Shown in pieces: positions 44,351 to 54,375 of a stretch of DNA of 56,197 nt. The translations under genes were made by a program, and so were the position numbers. The DNA is from Oceanicoccus sp. (lineage in GTDB: Bacteria; Pseudomonadota; Gammaproteobacteria; Pseudomonadales; Dasaniaceae). The DNA lies in the NCBI RefSeq assembly GCF_029238675.1, contig NZ_JAQWFR010000001.1, forward strand, positions 1-56,197. The letters are read 5' to 3'. The notes below the pieces were generated by a model, which worked only from the letters and a program-made list of their open reading frames with translations, was not told the origin of the DNA and made no database searches. The stretch's first letter is position 1. Every line of letters begins with the position of its first letter.

Positions 44351-46141
44351 TTATTCGCCAGCTTTTGGCTCAGCGGCCTTGGGCTTTTCGCGAAGTTTGA
44401 TATTCAGTTCACGCAGCTGTTTGTTATCTGCCATGCCCGGTGCATCGGTCATGACACAGGCTGCACTCTGGGTTTTAGGGAAGGCAATAACATCACGGAT
44501 AGACTTGGCGCCGGTGATTAGCATCACTAAACGGTCCAGGCCAAAGGCCAAACCGCCGTGTGGTGGCGCACCGTACTTTAACGCATCTAACAGGAAGCCA
44601 AACTTTTCCTCGGCTTCTTCATCACCAATACCCAATACGCGGAATACCGCTTGCTGCATATCTGGCTGATGGATACGAACTGAGCCACCGCCTAATTCGG
44701 TACCGTTTAATACCATATCGTAGGCAATCGATAGAGCAGTTTCAGGATTTTTCTCCAACTCTTCTGGCGAACAAGCTGGTGCAGTAAATGGGTGGTGTAA
44801 TGAGGTCAGGTTACCTTCGCTGTTCTCTTCGAACATCGGGAAGTCGACAACCCATAATGGCGCCCAATCACCTTCGATCATATCCAGGTCTTCGCCGATT
44901 TTAACTCGTAGAGCACCCAGAGCTTCGTTGACGATGTTAGTCTTATCCGCACCGAAGAAGACAATATCGCCATCGGCAACGTCTAATCGCTCCATCATCC
45001 GGGTAACAATTTCATCGGGCATAAATTTCAGGATGGGCGATTGCAAACCTTCAATACCGGCTGCCACATCGTTGATTTTAATCCAGGCCAAACCTTTGGC
45101 GCCGTAGATACTAACGTATTTGGTGTAGTCATCAATTTGCTTACGGCTGATTTTAGCGCCACCGGGTACTTTTAAAGCAGCAACACGGCCTTTAGGGTCG
45201 TTGGCCGGGCCGTTAAAGACTTTGAAATCTACCTGTTGCATCAGGTCGTTCACATCCACCAGTTCGAAAGGAATACGCAGATCCGGCTTGTCGCTACCAA
45301 AGCGCAGCATCGCTTCGGCGTATGGCATACGCGGGAATTCGCCCAGGTCTACATCCAATACTTCTTTAAATAGCTCGCGAATCATCCCCTCAGTGATGGC
45401 CATAATTTGCTGGTCATCCATAAAGGAGGTTTCAATATCAATTTGGGTAAATTCTGGCTGGCGATCAGCACGTAGATCTTCATCGCGAAAACATTTGGCG
45501 ATTTGGTAGTAGCGATCCATACCAGAGACCATAAGTAACTGCTTAAATAGCTGTGGCGACTGGGGCAGCGCAAAGAATTTGCCTTCGTGGGTTCTGGAAG
45601 GGACTAAGTAATCACGGGCACCTTCTGGAGTCGCTTTGGTTAAGATAGGCGTTTCTATATCTAAAAAGCCGTTATCATCCAGGAAGCGACGGATAGATGA
45701 GGTCACGCTTGAACGCAGTTTGAGCTTTTCCAGCATTTCCGGGCGGCGTAAATCGACATAGCGGTACTTCAAACGAACATCTTCGCCCACTTCGATATGC
45801 TCATCCAACTGGAATGGAGGCGTTGCTGCGCTGTTGAGAATCTTCAACTCCTTGCCCAGCACTTCAATTTCACCCGTAGACATATTCGTATTGATAGTGC
45901 CTTCGCTACGTGCGCGCACACGACCTTTTACTTGTAAGACATATTCGCTACGCACTTTATCAGCACGCTCAAAGTGTTCATTAGTATCGGGGTCAAACAC
46001 CACCTGCACAATGCCTTCACGGTCACGTAAATCCAAAAAGATCACGCCACCGTGATCACGACGGCGATCAACCCAACCGTAAAGGGTGACTTCTTCGTCG
46101 ATAGTTGCCGAGGTTATGTTTCCGCAGTAATGAGTGCGCAT
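44351..46141 (-). CDS. aspS: Aspartyl-tRNA synthetase, predicted non-discriminating
   Basis: A 596-residue class IIb synthetase with an N-terminal OB anticodon domain ([19 protein letters not shown]), motif 2 ([18 protein letters not shown]), a bacterial insertion domain, and motif 3 ([12 protein letters not shown]). His 30 and Gly 81 correspond to the His/Gly pair found in the non-discriminating enzyme of Pseudomonas; E. coli has Leu and Lys there. It therefore probably charges both tRNA-Asp and tRNA-Asn with Asp and would rely on GatCAB for Asn-tRNA. GatCAB is not in this window. Confidence 0.96.
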   Translation of the reverse strand: MRTHYCGNITSATIDEEVTLYGWVDRRRDHGGVIFLDLRDREGIVQVVFDPDTNEHFERADKVRSEYVLQVKGRVRARSEGTINTNMSTGEIEVLGKELKILNSAATPPFQLDEHIEVGEDVRLKYRYVDLRRPEMLEKLKLRSSVTSSIRRFLDDNGFLDIETPILTKATPEGARDYLVPSRTHEGKFFALPQSPQLFKQLLMVSGMDRYYQIAKCFRDEDLRADRQPEFTQIDIETSFMDDQQIMAITEGMIRELFKEVLDVDLGEFPRMPYAEAMLRFGSDKPDLRIPFELVDVNDLMQQVDFKVFNGPANDPKGRVAALKVPGGAKISRKQIDDYTKYVSIYGAKGLAWIKINDVAAGIEGLQSPILKFMPDEIVTRMMERLDVADGDIVFFGADKTNIVNEALGALRVKIGEDLDMIEGDWAPLWVVDFPMFEENSEGNLTSLHHPFTAPACSPEELEKNPETALSIAYDMVLNGTELGGGSVRIHQPDMQQAVFRVLGIGDEEAEEKFGFLLDALKYGAPPHGGLAFGLDRLVMLITGAKSIRDVIAFPKTQSAACVMTDAPGMADNKQLRELNIKLREKPKAAEPKAGE

Positions 46142-46225
46142 TGTGACTATTTTCCTGTGTGCCTGTAGATAATGATTGTTAAAATCGGGTTGGCAGCCGC
46201 TTAATCGACTACCAGTTTTTAATAC

Positions 46226-46477
46226 TTAGCTCTCGCTGCTGACGGCAGAACCACTTGATGAGCTTTCACCGCCGCCGGCCAAATTCTTTTTATTGCCGGT
46301 TTTAAAGTCCGTTTCATACCAGCCACCGCCTTTTAAACGAAAACCAGCGGCAGAAATCTTCTTTTTTAATGCCGGTTTGCCGCAACTGGGACAATCGATC
46401 AAAGGATCATCGCTCAGCTTCTGCAACTGCTCTAATGCATGCCCGCAGTCCTGGCACTGATACTCATAAATCGGCAT
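46226..46477 (-). CDS. FmdB-family zinc ribbon protein
   Basis: An 83-residue protein: MPIYEYQCQDCGHALEQLQK, then CPSCG, two CxxC pairs forming a zinc ribbon, then a Gly/Ser-rich tail with GWYETDFKTG. The family lies upstream of aspS in many gammaproteobacteria, as here (84 bases). Its molecular role is unclear. Confidence 0.9.
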   Translation of the reverse strand: MPIYEYQCQDCGHALEQLQKLSDDPLIDCPSCGKPALKKKISAAGFRLKGGGWYETDFKTGNKKNLAGGGESSSSGSAVSSES

Positions 46478-46664
46478 ATCGGCTACAACCTCAAATCAAC
46501 TAAAAAAACGCGCGCGATTATACCCTAAAACCGAAGGCACCGTGTAAGAGCCTGCCAGCGGTGGGCAATAGTACCGCAAAGAAAACCTTTATGAACAGTT
46601 AACACATTGAATAATAAAGAGTTTTTATTGAAAAAGAATTACCAGGAAGGGAAAATCAAAGAAC

Positions 46665-46712
46665 AAAAAAACCGGCCAAACCTCTGCCAAATCAAGACAG
46701 AGAGTAGCCGGT
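46665..46712 (-). terminator. Terminator of the HU-like gene
   Basis: On the minus strand ACCGGC (46712-46707) pairs with GCCGGT (46676-46671); an inner CTCTG/CAGAG pair adds to the stem. A run of T follows (plus-strand A 46665-46670). It is 28 bases after the HU-like stop. Confidence 0.8.
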
Positions 46713-46739
46713 GTCATGCTTTCTGAAGGGTAAGCTGTA

Positions 46740-47267
46740 TTACTTGGCAGCAAACTCTTTCAGTTTCTTCAAAGGACGAACCTTAACAGCCATGCTGGCA
46801 GGTTTAGCTTTGAACATCTGCTCTTCACCCGTGAAAGGATTGATACCTTTGCGAGCTTTTTTGGCAGGCTTCTTAACAGTAGTCACTTTCATCAGACCGG
46901 GGATAGTAAATTCACCCAGACCACGCTTAGCGATACTGCGACCTACCAGTGACTCTAACTCATCAAATACTGCAGCCACTTGCTTACGGCTCAAATCAGT
47001 CGACTCAGCAATATCATTGAAAATCTGACTCTTGGTCATTTTCTCTTTGATAGCACCCGTAGCTTTTTTCTTCGCTGCCGGCTTCTTGGCTGGCGCTTTT
47101 TTAGCTACTGCTTTCTTCTTTGGTGCTGCCTTTTTCTTGGCAGGGGCCTTCTTAGCTACTACTTTTTTCTTAGCAGGAGCCTTCTTAGCTGCTACTTTTT
47201 TCTTAGCAGGTGCTTTTTTCTTTGCAACTGCTTTCTTCTTTGGTGCTGCTTTCTTTTTAGTCGCCAT
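46740..47267 (-). CDS. HU-family DNA-binding protein with histone H1-like tail
   Basis: A 175-residue nucleoid protein. Residues 1 to about 73 are almost only Lys, Ala, Pro and Val in KKKAPAKK- and AAKKAPAKK-type repeats, like the C-tail of histone H1. Residues about 74-175 are an HU/IHF-type domain (MTKSQIFNDIAESTDLSRKQ to FKAKPASMAVKVRPLKKL), with GINPFTGEEQ in the DNA-binding arm. It should bind and compact DNA. A -10 box TATAAT (minus strand, 47317-47312) lies about 45 bases upstream with no good -35. It is a single gene with its own terminator. Confidence 0.88.
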   Translation of the reverse strand: MATKKKAAPKKKAVAKKKAPAKKKVAAKKAPAKKKVVAKKAPAKKKAAPKKKAVAKKAPAKKPAAKKKATGAIKEKMTKSQIFNDIAESTDLSRKQVAAVFDELESLVGRSIAKRGLGEFTIPGLMKVTTVKKPAKKARKGINPFTGEEQMFKAKPASMAVKVRPLKKLKEFAAK

Positions 47268-47552
47268 GTTTGTTAGCCTTATATGGTGGTTAAATGATGA
47301 GTTAGCTCAATATTATACCCAAGTTTTTATCTCACTCAGACACCGATTTACAAATCTCAAAATACATTTCAACCTATATATACAGCGTCTGCGATTTTTA
47401 TAGTCCAGAAAACACTGTAATACAAGGTTTTTGCGAAAATTAGCGGCTAAAATAGCGAAAAAAAGCATTTTTTTTCAAAATCCATTGATTCGTGGTTTTT
47501 GAGCCAACAAATCGTAAAAAAAATACAGTGTACACGCCAAAAAAACGAGCGA

Positions 47553-47972
47553 TTACCCGAGGCCCAAAATTGACCTGAACACACCCAGTAAATCATCCAA
47601 TTCGGTTTTATTATAGGGTTTTGCCGCTACTGCGCCCCAAACCGGGCTGGGCCAACTGGCATCATTTTTAAATCGAACAATATGATGGATATGTAATTGC
47701 GGCACCCTATTTCCCAGTGCCGCCACATTCATTTTATCGGCATGAAATTGCGCCGCCATTGCAGCACTTAACGAGCTGGATTCTGCCAATAATTGACGCT
47801 GGTCTTCTTCGCTTAACTGAAAGATTTCCTGAATATCTTCCCGCCTGGGTACCAGGATAATCCAGGGGTAATTGCTGTCATTTAACAACAGGACTTTACT
47901 CAACGGAAAATCGCCAACTTCAACGCAGTCTTTGGCCAATTGTGGGTGGAGTTCAAACATATTCGTTACCAT
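47553..47972 (-). CDS. HIT-domain protein
   Basis: A 139-residue histidine-triad protein. The active triad is QLHIHHIVR (HxHxH, about 93-98), with WIILVPRRE before it. Such proteins hydrolyse nucleotide phosphoramidates or dinucleoside polyphosphates; this subgroup is common in proteobacteria and small. ATG 47960 (residue 5) is another possible start. It is divergent from proS across a region holding two 18-bp palindromes. Confidence 0.9.
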   Translation of the reverse strand: MVTNMFELHPQLAKDCVEVGDFPLSKVLLLNDSNYPWIILVPRREDIQEIFQLSEEDQRQLLAESSSLSAAMAAQFHADKMNVAALGNRVPQLHIHHIVRFKNDASWPSPVWGAVAAKPYNKTELDDLLGVFRSILGLG

Positions 47973-47990
47973 TTTACTGGGGTATTGCAG

Positions 47991-48059
47991 GGTGGATTGA
48001 AAGGTGGATTGTAATCCACCGGTGTACCAGCATCATTATAAGGTGGATTATAATCCACC
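47991..48059. repeat. Two 18-bp palindromes and a half site between HIT gene and proS
   Basis: GGTGGATTGTAATCCACC (48003-48020) and GGTGGATTATAATCCACC (48042-48059) are near-identical palindromes 39 bp apart, with a further half site GGTGGATT at 47991-47998. They lie 119-187 bases before proS. They could be a REP-like repeat or an operator pair. Confidence 0.75.
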
Positions 48060-48177
48060 CTACGTGGAGTTTTCAGGCTATTTGTGCTGTACCGCGTGGG
48101 AGATCAGACGTAGAATGCCTGCTGATTAATTCCATCCACATCCATTATTTATAATTATAGAAGAGCTAGTATACACA

Positions 48178-49905
48178 ATGCGCGCCAGTCAGTTTTTAAT
48201 TGCCACCGTTAAAGAAACCCCATCCGATGCTGTGGTTACCAGCCATCAATTGATGCTGAGAGCCGGAATGATCCGCAAGCTTTCATCGGGCTTATATAAT
48301 TGGCTGCCGATGGGCTTGCGAGTACTGCGCAAAGTCGAAGGGATTGTTCGCGATGAAATGAATAAAGCCGGAGCGCAGGAGGTGTTAATGCCTGTGGTTC
48401 AGCCCGCTGGATTATGGGAAGAGTCCGGCCGCTGGCAGCAATATGGCCCCGAACTATTGCGGATCACCGACCGCCACAACAATAGCTTTTGCCTGGGACC
48501 TACCCACGAGGAAGTTATTACCGATTTGATTCGCCATGAAATTAAAAGCTATAAACAATTACCCGCTAACTTTTATCAAATCCAAACTAAATTCCGCGAT
48601 GAAATTCGCCCTCGCTTTGGGGTAATGCGCTCAAGGGAATTTATTATGAAGGATGCCTATTCCTTCCATAAAGACCAGCAGTCATTGCAAGATACTTATG
48701 ATGTCATGCATGCTGCCTATACCAATATCTTTAGCCGGCTGGGCCTGGAGTTTAGGCCCGTTATTGCCGATACCGGCTCAATTGGCGGCAGCGCCTCCCA
48801 TGAGTTCCATGTATTAGCCGATTCCGGTGAAGATGATATTGCCTTTAGCGATAGCAGTGATTTTGCCGCTAACGTTGAAATGGCTGAAGCCCTAGCCCCT
48901 GCCGGTGGGCGCCCTGCCCCTGCTAAAGCGATGGAGAAAGTAGCCACTCCCGGCCAGCATACCATTGAAGAAGTGAGTGCCGGTTTAGGGGTTAGCCCTG
49001 AACAGACGGTTAAAACACTGGTGGTATTGGGTGAAACCGATGACGAAGAAGCAGAGGCACCTTTAATTGCCCTGGTTGTCCGAGGCGACCATACGCTAAA
49101 CGATATCAAAGCCGAAAAATATGACGGCGTAGCCAATCCGTTAGAGTTCGCCAGTGAAGAGCAAGTCAAAGCTGTGCTGGGTTGCTCTGTAGGCTCCATT
49201 GGCCCGGTTAATCTTCCTATTGAAACCATTGTTGATCGCAGCGCAGCCCACCTGGCTGATTTTGTCTGCGGCGCCAATGAAGACGGTTTCCACTTTACCG
49301 GTGTTAACTGGGAGCGGGATGCCACCGCCAACTGCATTGAAGATATTCGCAATGTGGTTGAAGGGGACCCAAGCCCGGATGGCAACGGCACACTGCACAT
49401 TAAGCGCGGTATTGAAGTAGGCCATATTTTCCAGCTGGGCACGAAATATTCAGAAGCCTTAAATGCCACGGTATTAAACGAAAATGGCAAAGACCAAGTC
49501 ATGTTAATGGGTTGTTACGGCATCGGTGTTACCCGTATTGTTGCGTCAGCAATTGAGCAAAACAATGACGACAAAGGGATTATCTGGCCTGACAGTATTG
49601 CCCCTTTCCAGATTGCGATTGTGCCTTTAAATATGCACAAATCTGAAGCGGTAGCCGAGCAATCCAATAAACTGTATGACGAACTGACCGCACTGGGTTA
49701 TGAAGTGCTGCTGGATGACCGTAACGAAAGACCCGGGGTTAAGTTTAACGATATGGAGCTGATGGGTATCCCTCATCGCATTGTTATCGGCGATCGTGGT
49801 TTGAAAGAACAGCAGCTGGAATATAAAGGTCGTCAGGATGCGGACAATCAGGATATTGCTATTGGCGATATTATTAATTTTGTACAAAAGACTATCGCTA
49901 AATAA
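48178..49905 (+). CDS. proS: Prolyl-tRNA synthetase
   Basis: A 575-residue class II synthetase of the bacterial type. The core has [18 protein letters not shown], motif 2 ([20 protein letters not shown]), the editing INS domain (about 225-380) that clears Ala-tRNA-Pro, motif 3 ([20 protein letters not shown] split across the site), and a C-terminal anticodon domain ([13 protein letters not shown]). Length is usual. A lytic transglycosylase gene begins 13 bases after the stop. Confidence 0.97.
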   Translation: MRASQFLIATVKETPSDAVVTSHQLMLRAGMIRKLSSGLYNWLPMGLRVLRKVEGIVRDEMNKAGAQEVLMPVVQPAGLWEESGRWQQYGPELLRITDRHNNSFCLGPTHEEVITDLIRHEIKSYKQLPANFYQIQTKFRDEIRPRFGVMRSREFIMKDAYSFHKDQQSLQDTYDVMHAAYTNIFSRLGLEFRPVIADTGSIGGSASHEFHVLADSGEDDIAFSDSSDFAANVEMAEALAPAGGRPAPAKAMEKVATPGQHTIEEVSAGLGVSPEQTVKTLVVLGETDDEEAEAPLIALVVRGDHTLNDIKAEKYDGVANPLEFASEEQVKAVLGCSVGSIGPVNLPIETIVDRSAAHLADFVCGANEDGFHFTGVNWERDATANCIEDIRNVVEGDPSPDGNGTLHIKRGIEVGHIFQLGTKYSEALNATVLNENGKDQVMLMGCYGIGVTRIVASAIEQNNDDKGIIWPDSIAPFQIAIVPLNMHKSEAVAEQSNKLYDELTALGYEVLLDDRNERPGVKFNDMELMGIPHRIVIGDRGLKEQQLEYKGRQDADNQDIAIGDIINFVQKTIAK

Positions 49906-49917
49906 TCAGTACAGCTT

Positions 49918-50502
49918 ATGAAGCTTGCAGGTTTAAAAGTTGTTGTTATTTTTCTACTGGCGGCATTGGCCAATGCCGCCAGCACCCCCTCCCCTGCGGA
50001 CCAGAAAGAATTAAGACACTTTCTTAAAAACACCATTAATGGCAGTGATAGTTTTGAAGATCGTTTTGCTGCAGAAGTATGGCTGGTGGATATGTCAGGA
50101 CGACTAAAACCGTTTATTAAAGACCCCAAACAGCGGCTTGATTTATTGAGGTCTGTGCACCGCGAAGCGACCAAAGCTGAACTAAAGCCGGATTTAGTCT
50201 TAGCCTTGATTCAAGTTGAAAGCAGTTTTAATAGTTATGCTATTTCCAGAGTGGGCGCCCAGGGCCTAATGCAAGTGATGCCCTTTTGGAAACAAGAAAT
50301 TGGCCGCCCCGATGATAACCTTACCGACATAGATACCAACCTTAGCTACGGCTGCCGCATTTTGCAGTTTTATTTAAAAAAGGAAGATGGCAACTGGATG
50401 ACAGCGCTGGCACGTTATAACGGTAGCTATGGAAAATACTGGTATCCGGAGCGGGTAATGGATGCCTGGCGCAAGCATTGGTATATAGACGATAGCCTGT
50501 AA
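49918..50502 (+). CDS. Lytic transglycosylase, Slt/MltE-like domain
   Basis: A 194-residue exported protein: signal peptide (about 1-20, ending ANA), a helical region, then the transglycosylase domain with the catalytic Glu in ALIQVESSFN (about 104), followed by SRVGAQGLMQVMPFW and ALARYNGSYGK. It cuts peptidoglycan to 1,6-anhydro-muropeptides. It is short for the group. It likely shares a transcript with proS; the ribosome site is weak. Confidence 0.92.
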   Translation: MKLAGLKVVVIFLLAALANAASTPSPADQKELRHFLKNTINGSDSFEDRFAAEVWLVDMSGRLKPFIKDPKQRLDLLRSVHREATKAELKPDLVLALIQVESSFNSYAISRVGAQGLMQVMPFWKQEIGRPDDNLTDIDTNLSYGCRILQFYLKKEDGNWMTALARYNGSYGKYWYPERVMDAWRKHWYIDDSL

Positions 50503-50516
50503 TTTAGCCGCTGGTT

Positions 50517-52670
50517 TTATTCATGGCTGACAAGCTTTTGGCGCTGCAGAAAAATAGCTTGCATCACTTCTCGCAGCGCGGTTTGCAGGGCTTTTTTCCC
50601 ATTCAGTTGATAGCGAGCAACCACCTCACTGACCGGTAGTTGCTGTAGTACTCTCATCACTAAAATTTGTTGCTGCTGTGCGGACAAAACCGCTGCAACA
50701 GCTTTGGTCGACAAAGCAAGAACGGCCAATTTCCACAGTGATAAATGGCAAGTTTCATATTGCCGGTAACCTGATGCAAAAGCTTCAATATCCAACCAGG
50801 TTTGCTGGTCACAATCAATAGCCTGATTGTCATGACCCAACAATAACTCTATCACCAACTCAGGTTCTAACTGTTGGTATTGCACCATTAAATCACGGGG
50901 AAAATGCTCGCCAAACCTGTAGCAGGCTTTAGTTAATAAAGCCTCCCCGTCAGCACTCAATGCCGATAGCACCATCGCAGAATAACAGCCACTACTGGCA
51001 TCACGCGTGCTACCCAAGCGGACGGGAACACATTGCACCGCTCGCCAGAATTGCACGACATCCGCAGTGGCGGCGAAGCTTGAACCGATAAAATCAAAAC
51101 CCTGCTGGCGAGCTTGTAGCACTATATCTTGCAGCAACTGTTTACCGATATGCTTTCGTTGTAGCGAAGGATGAACAGCAATACGCATCACTCGCTGGTA
51201 ACGCAGCAGCGGCGCTTCTTTAAAACCACCATGGGCCGATAGTGATTGGGCTAATAAATGCCCTTGCGGCCTTCTTTTACCCTGCCAAATAGCTTCAGAT
51301 AACGCTGGGTCAAAACCACCTTCAGCGGCCATTAAGGCAGCGGCAATAATTTGGCCTCGGTAACGACTAACCCAAACAGATAGATTAGGCCCATCAAGCA
51401 GATTGCGTAAGTCTGCCGGTGTGGTTTGATAATGGGCAGACACCAACAAACCGAATAACTGTTCCAGCTCAATTTTATTACTTAATAAATCATCACGATT
51501 GAGTTGCTCACTAACACAGTGCTTTAGGTCGAAGTCCGCTAACACTGCTTGATCAATTTCCCGCCCTTTAAGTAGCAAGCCATCAAATAACCAGGCTTCT
51601 ACAGGATCATTATCTGCCCATCGAATAGCTTGCTGTAATACACAGGATGTCCATAGGGGCGTTGTGCTATCGAGGGTTTGCTTAAACCGAATATCAAAAC
51701 CTCGGCCGCTGCCTTCATAACCATGGACGGTTGTTGAAAAAACGATGCGCTTATAGCTGGCCAGATACTGCTCTAACATAAAGGCTGGAATAGCAGCGGC
51801 TTCATCAACTAATAATAAGTCAGGGTCGATTTTATTGCGGATCAGCTCATCAGGGGCAATAAACTGTAGCTGGGACTGCTGGTATTTAATAACACCCTGC
51901 GAGGGTTCAACCGCTAATAAGCGAGCGGCATGTTCAAAGACCGGCTGTACTGATTCAATGCGCGGCGCAGTGATAACAATATGGCAATCCGCCTGTTGCA
52001 TTAGCGCGGCGCTGGCAATACCCAGGGCGGATGTTTTACCGCGGCCACGGTCTGAACGAATCACCAGGGGTCGTCGGCTTCGCCCTTTTGAGGTGGCAAT
52101 AATGGCTTTGACTGCCTTGGATTGATCGACGGTTAAGCAGTAATCGGCCATAGGCTCTGGTGCAGCTGATGGAACTGAAGCTGCCGGTATAAATTCTACA
52201 GGCTGATTTTGTTCAACTAACTTTTCCTCAACCAGTAAGGCGTTTGGGTCAGACTGTATAGAATGGATGATATGCTGAATAAACCGGCCGGCGATATTAT
52301 CAACGTGAAACGGGTGAACCAATAAGCGCTGGTAATCCGGGTCGTTATAGCTGGGCCACTCTGTTAACGGAGGAACTAACACTATTAATAAGCCTCCCCC
52401 CACCAATGCACCAGACACCGCAGCCAATGCATCGGGGTCAAACCCCGCCCAGGCATCATAAATTAGGCCATCCACTTCCCGGCCTAACCACTGGCGTGCT
52501 TGTGCTGGCTCTATATAGGTAGCGTTTTCTGGTGGTTTATCAGTAACCCATAGAGGGTCATTCAATAAATCAGCTTGTTGCAATAACTCACAAGCCCACT
52601 GCCGTTCGCCCGAAAGCACAACCAAACCACGCTGCCGTGATTCACGGGCAACGGCTTGCTGTTGAGTCAT
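50517..52670 (-). CDS. tmcA: tRNA(Met) cytidine acetyltransferase TmcA
   Basis: An enzyme of about 717 residues that acetylates C34 of elongator tRNA-Met using acetyl-CoA and ATP. It has an N-terminal domain (LVVLSGERQWAC), a helicase-like ATPase with P-loop RGRGKTSALG and Walker B LLVDEAAAIP, a GNAT acetyltransferase with RIAVHPSLQRKHIGKQLL, and the C-terminal tRNA-binding part. ATG 52670 is preferred; a TTG at 52700 is also in frame and would add 10 residues. It is convergent with the transglycosylase (14 bases). Confidence 0.95.
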   Translation of the reverse strand: MTQQQAVARESRQRGLVVLSGERQWACELLQQADLLNDPLWVTDKPPENATYIEPAQARQWLGREVDGLIYDAWAGFDPDALAAVSGALVGGGLLIVLVPPLTEWPSYNDPDYQRLLVHPFHVDNIAGRFIQHIIHSIQSDPNALLVEEKLVEQNQPVEFIPAASVPSAAPEPMADYCLTVDQSKAVKAIIATSKGRSRRPLVIRSDRGRGKTSALGIASAALMQQADCHIVITAPRIESVQPVFEHAARLLAVEPSQGVIKYQQSQLQFIAPDELIRNKIDPDLLLVDEAAAIPAFMLEQYLASYKRIVFSTTVHGYEGSGRGFDIRFKQTLDSTTPLWTSCVLQQAIRWADNDPVEAWLFDGLLLKGREIDQAVLADFDLKHCVSEQLNRDDLLSNKIELEQLFGLLVSAHYQTTPADLRNLLDGPNLSVWVSRYRGQIIAAALMAAEGGFDPALSEAIWQGKRRPQGHLLAQSLSAHGGFKEAPLLRYQRVMRIAVHPSLQRKHIGKQLLQDIVLQARQQGFDFIGSSFAATADVVQFWRAVQCVPVRLGSTRDASSGCYSAMVLSALSADGEALLTKACYRFGEHFPRDLMVQYQQLEPELVIELLLGHDNQAIDCDQQTWLDIEAFASGYRQYETCHLSLWKLAVLALSTKAVAAVLSAQQQQILVMRVLQQLPVSEVVARYQLNGKKALQTALREVMQAIFLQRQKLVSHE

Positions 52671-52781
52671 TGCAGACAGAATGGGGTTAACAGGAGGCAA
52701 GGCCAGTTTTCTCTGTTGGGAAAAAACTCAGGTTATCAATCATTGCAGGGAGAAACAATCTACACAGAGGAACGTCATCCC

Positions 52782-52884
52782 CGTCATTCCCGCGAAGGCG
52801 GGAATCCAGCGCTGTAGATTTCCGCCTTAGCGGAAATAACAGCATGAGCATGCAGTCTGGATTCCCGCCTTCGCGGGAATGACA
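52782..52884 (+). repeat. Family A 103-bp three-hairpin element, copy 4
   Basis: Same orientation as the copy at 5278, with GCGCTGTAGATTTCCGCC in the left half. It lies between tmcA (divergent side) and the DUF3833 gene. The nine bases just before it, CGTCATCCC, repeat the element's own start imperfectly. Confidence 0.9.
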
Positions 52885-52914
52885 GGAGTTTTTTGGGGAT
52901 GACAGGAACAGCGC

Positions 52915-53460
52915 TTAATCAACTTTCTGAATCACCAGTAACAACTGCCCAACATTCACCCCAAACTTTGACATACTGGACTCATTCATCAGCACATTCT
53001 CCGATACCAAATACATCCGATCATCAATAGTGATATCTATAGTCCCATCACCATAGGGAATGCGCAGCACATAGCCCAGAAACATGCTATTGCCAGCAAC
53101 CTGTATATCAGACTCACCAATAACATCACCGGCTGTACCGATATAGCGATTGTCGCCATTGGGAGTAAGGGTCCAAACCCGCCGTTGTTTTTCACCATCA
53201 TCAAATACAAAGTCTTCTTCAAGGGTACCTACGCCCTCTTTCCAGTACGCTTTAATATCGGCGGTAAAATAACGAATGACCTTACCAGAACGGTCTTTTA
53301 GTACACCAGCCGCCCGAAGCTGGCCATCAAAAAAAGACTCGGCAACTAACTTTGGCTGGTTGTTTTTATAGTCAATCACATCAACTGAATTACAGGAGGC
53401 AAGTAAAAGAACCATTAAAGGCAGAAGGCCAGCCACTTTTAAAATAGGGGAAACAAACAT
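52915..53460 (-). CDS. DUF3833-family lipoprotein
   Basis: A 181-residue lipoprotein with lipobox LLASC (Cys 23). The body matches the DUF3833 pattern: FFDGQLRAAGVLKDRSGKV, FTADIKAYWKEGVGTLEEDF, and RRVWTLTPNGDNRYIGTAGD. It is an envelope protein of unknown function found in gammaproteobacteria. Unusually for this family, no cluster of lipid or MarR-type partners is seen beside it. Confidence 0.9.
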   Translation of the reverse strand: MFVSPILKVAGLLPLMVLLLASCNSVDVIDYKNNQPKLVAESFFDGQLRAAGVLKDRSGKVIRYFTADIKAYWKEGVGTLEEDFVFDDGEKQRRVWTLTPNGDNRYIGTAGDVIGESDIQVAGNSMFLGYVLRIPYGDGTIDITIDDRMYLVSENVLMNESSMSKFGVNVGQLLLVIQKVD

Positions 53461-53676
53461 ATATCAATCCTTAAACGATTTTTGTTGATACGTGGACCGA
53501 CCCGGGTTGGTTTAGTGATGACTGAATGAATTGATCCAAATACAAAAACACCAGCATGATGGGCAAGATTAAAGCCGTTAAAATCCATTCTGGCAACCGG
53601 TACGTACATTACTATTAAGTAGTTACTATAAATCTGGTAAAGAAATCAGTTATATCGAGACAAGGGGTAAACCACT

Positions 53677-54219
53677 ATGAACACTCGACTCTTAGCCCTC
53701 ATTACAGCTCTGGCCTTTAGCCAGCCTGGCTTTGCCAATTGCAACAGTATGCTGAACTATGAAACCCGTAAACTGCACTCTACTGAAACCATCAACCTGT
53801 GTGACGCTTATCAGGGCAAAGTGATTGTCGTGGTAAATACCGCCAGCCAGTGTGGCTATACTCCCCAATTTAAAACGCTGGAAACCCTGCATCAGAAATA
53901 TAAGGACCAGGGCTTAGTGGTATTGGGCTTCCCCTCTGACGACTTTTATCAAGAGCATAGTGACGAAACTAAAACGGCTAATGTCTGTTATATCAATTAC
54001 GGTGTGACTTTCCAGATGCTTGGTACCTCCAGCGTCAGGGGTGCCAATGCCAACCCCATCTTTAAATCATTAGCAGAACAGACCGGCAGGGCTCCTCGCT
54101 GGAATTTCTCCAAATATGTGATTGGTAAAGACGGCAAAGCTATTGCCGCATTTCCCTCTAGTGAACCCCCCATGGGTGGGCAATTAGAGAATACTGTTGT
54201 TGAAGCATTAAGAATGTAG
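53677..54219 (+). CDS. Periplasmic glutathione-peroxidase-like thiol peroxidase
   Basis: A 180-residue protein with a signal peptide (residues 1-20, ending GFA), so probably periplasmic. The peroxidatic Cys is in [13 protein letters not shown] (Cys 59), and the Trp-Asn of the active site is RWNFSKY (142-143). The usual NQF segment with the catalytic Gln reads PSDDFYQEH here, so the Gln is replaced by Asp (88 or 89). It reduces hydroperoxides, more likely with thioredoxin-type than glutathione partners. AGGGG stands before the start. Confidence 0.92.
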   Translation: MNTRLLALITALAFSQPGFANCNSMLNYETRKLHSTETINLCDAYQGKVIVVVNTASQCGYTPQFKTLETLHQKYKDQGLVVLGFPSDDFYQEHSDETKTANVCYINYGVTFQMLGTSSVRGANANPIFKSLAEQTGRAPRWNFSKYVIGKDGKAIAAFPSSEPPMGGQLENTVVEALRM

Positions 54220-54375
54220 CAACCACACTAATCGTCATTCTCGCGCACAAGATGAATTGCCAAGTAAGATTATGCTATGATCGCGCCTCGCGAAGGTTCC
54301 CATAATCATACCAACAATACCTTATTTATTTCATCCTTGACTGATTAGGCTGTATCTCTATGAGTTGTTGCAGTA

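Noticed and set aside
47032..47403. Plus-strand frame antisense to the HU-like gene (Phe/Ala-rich)
   Set aside because: It is the complement of the Lys/Ala repeats, which gives a hydrophobic false product.
48717..49502. 261-codon minus-strand frame inside proS
   Set aside because: proS is full length with all motifs; the antisense frame has no homology that I recognise and no ribosome site.
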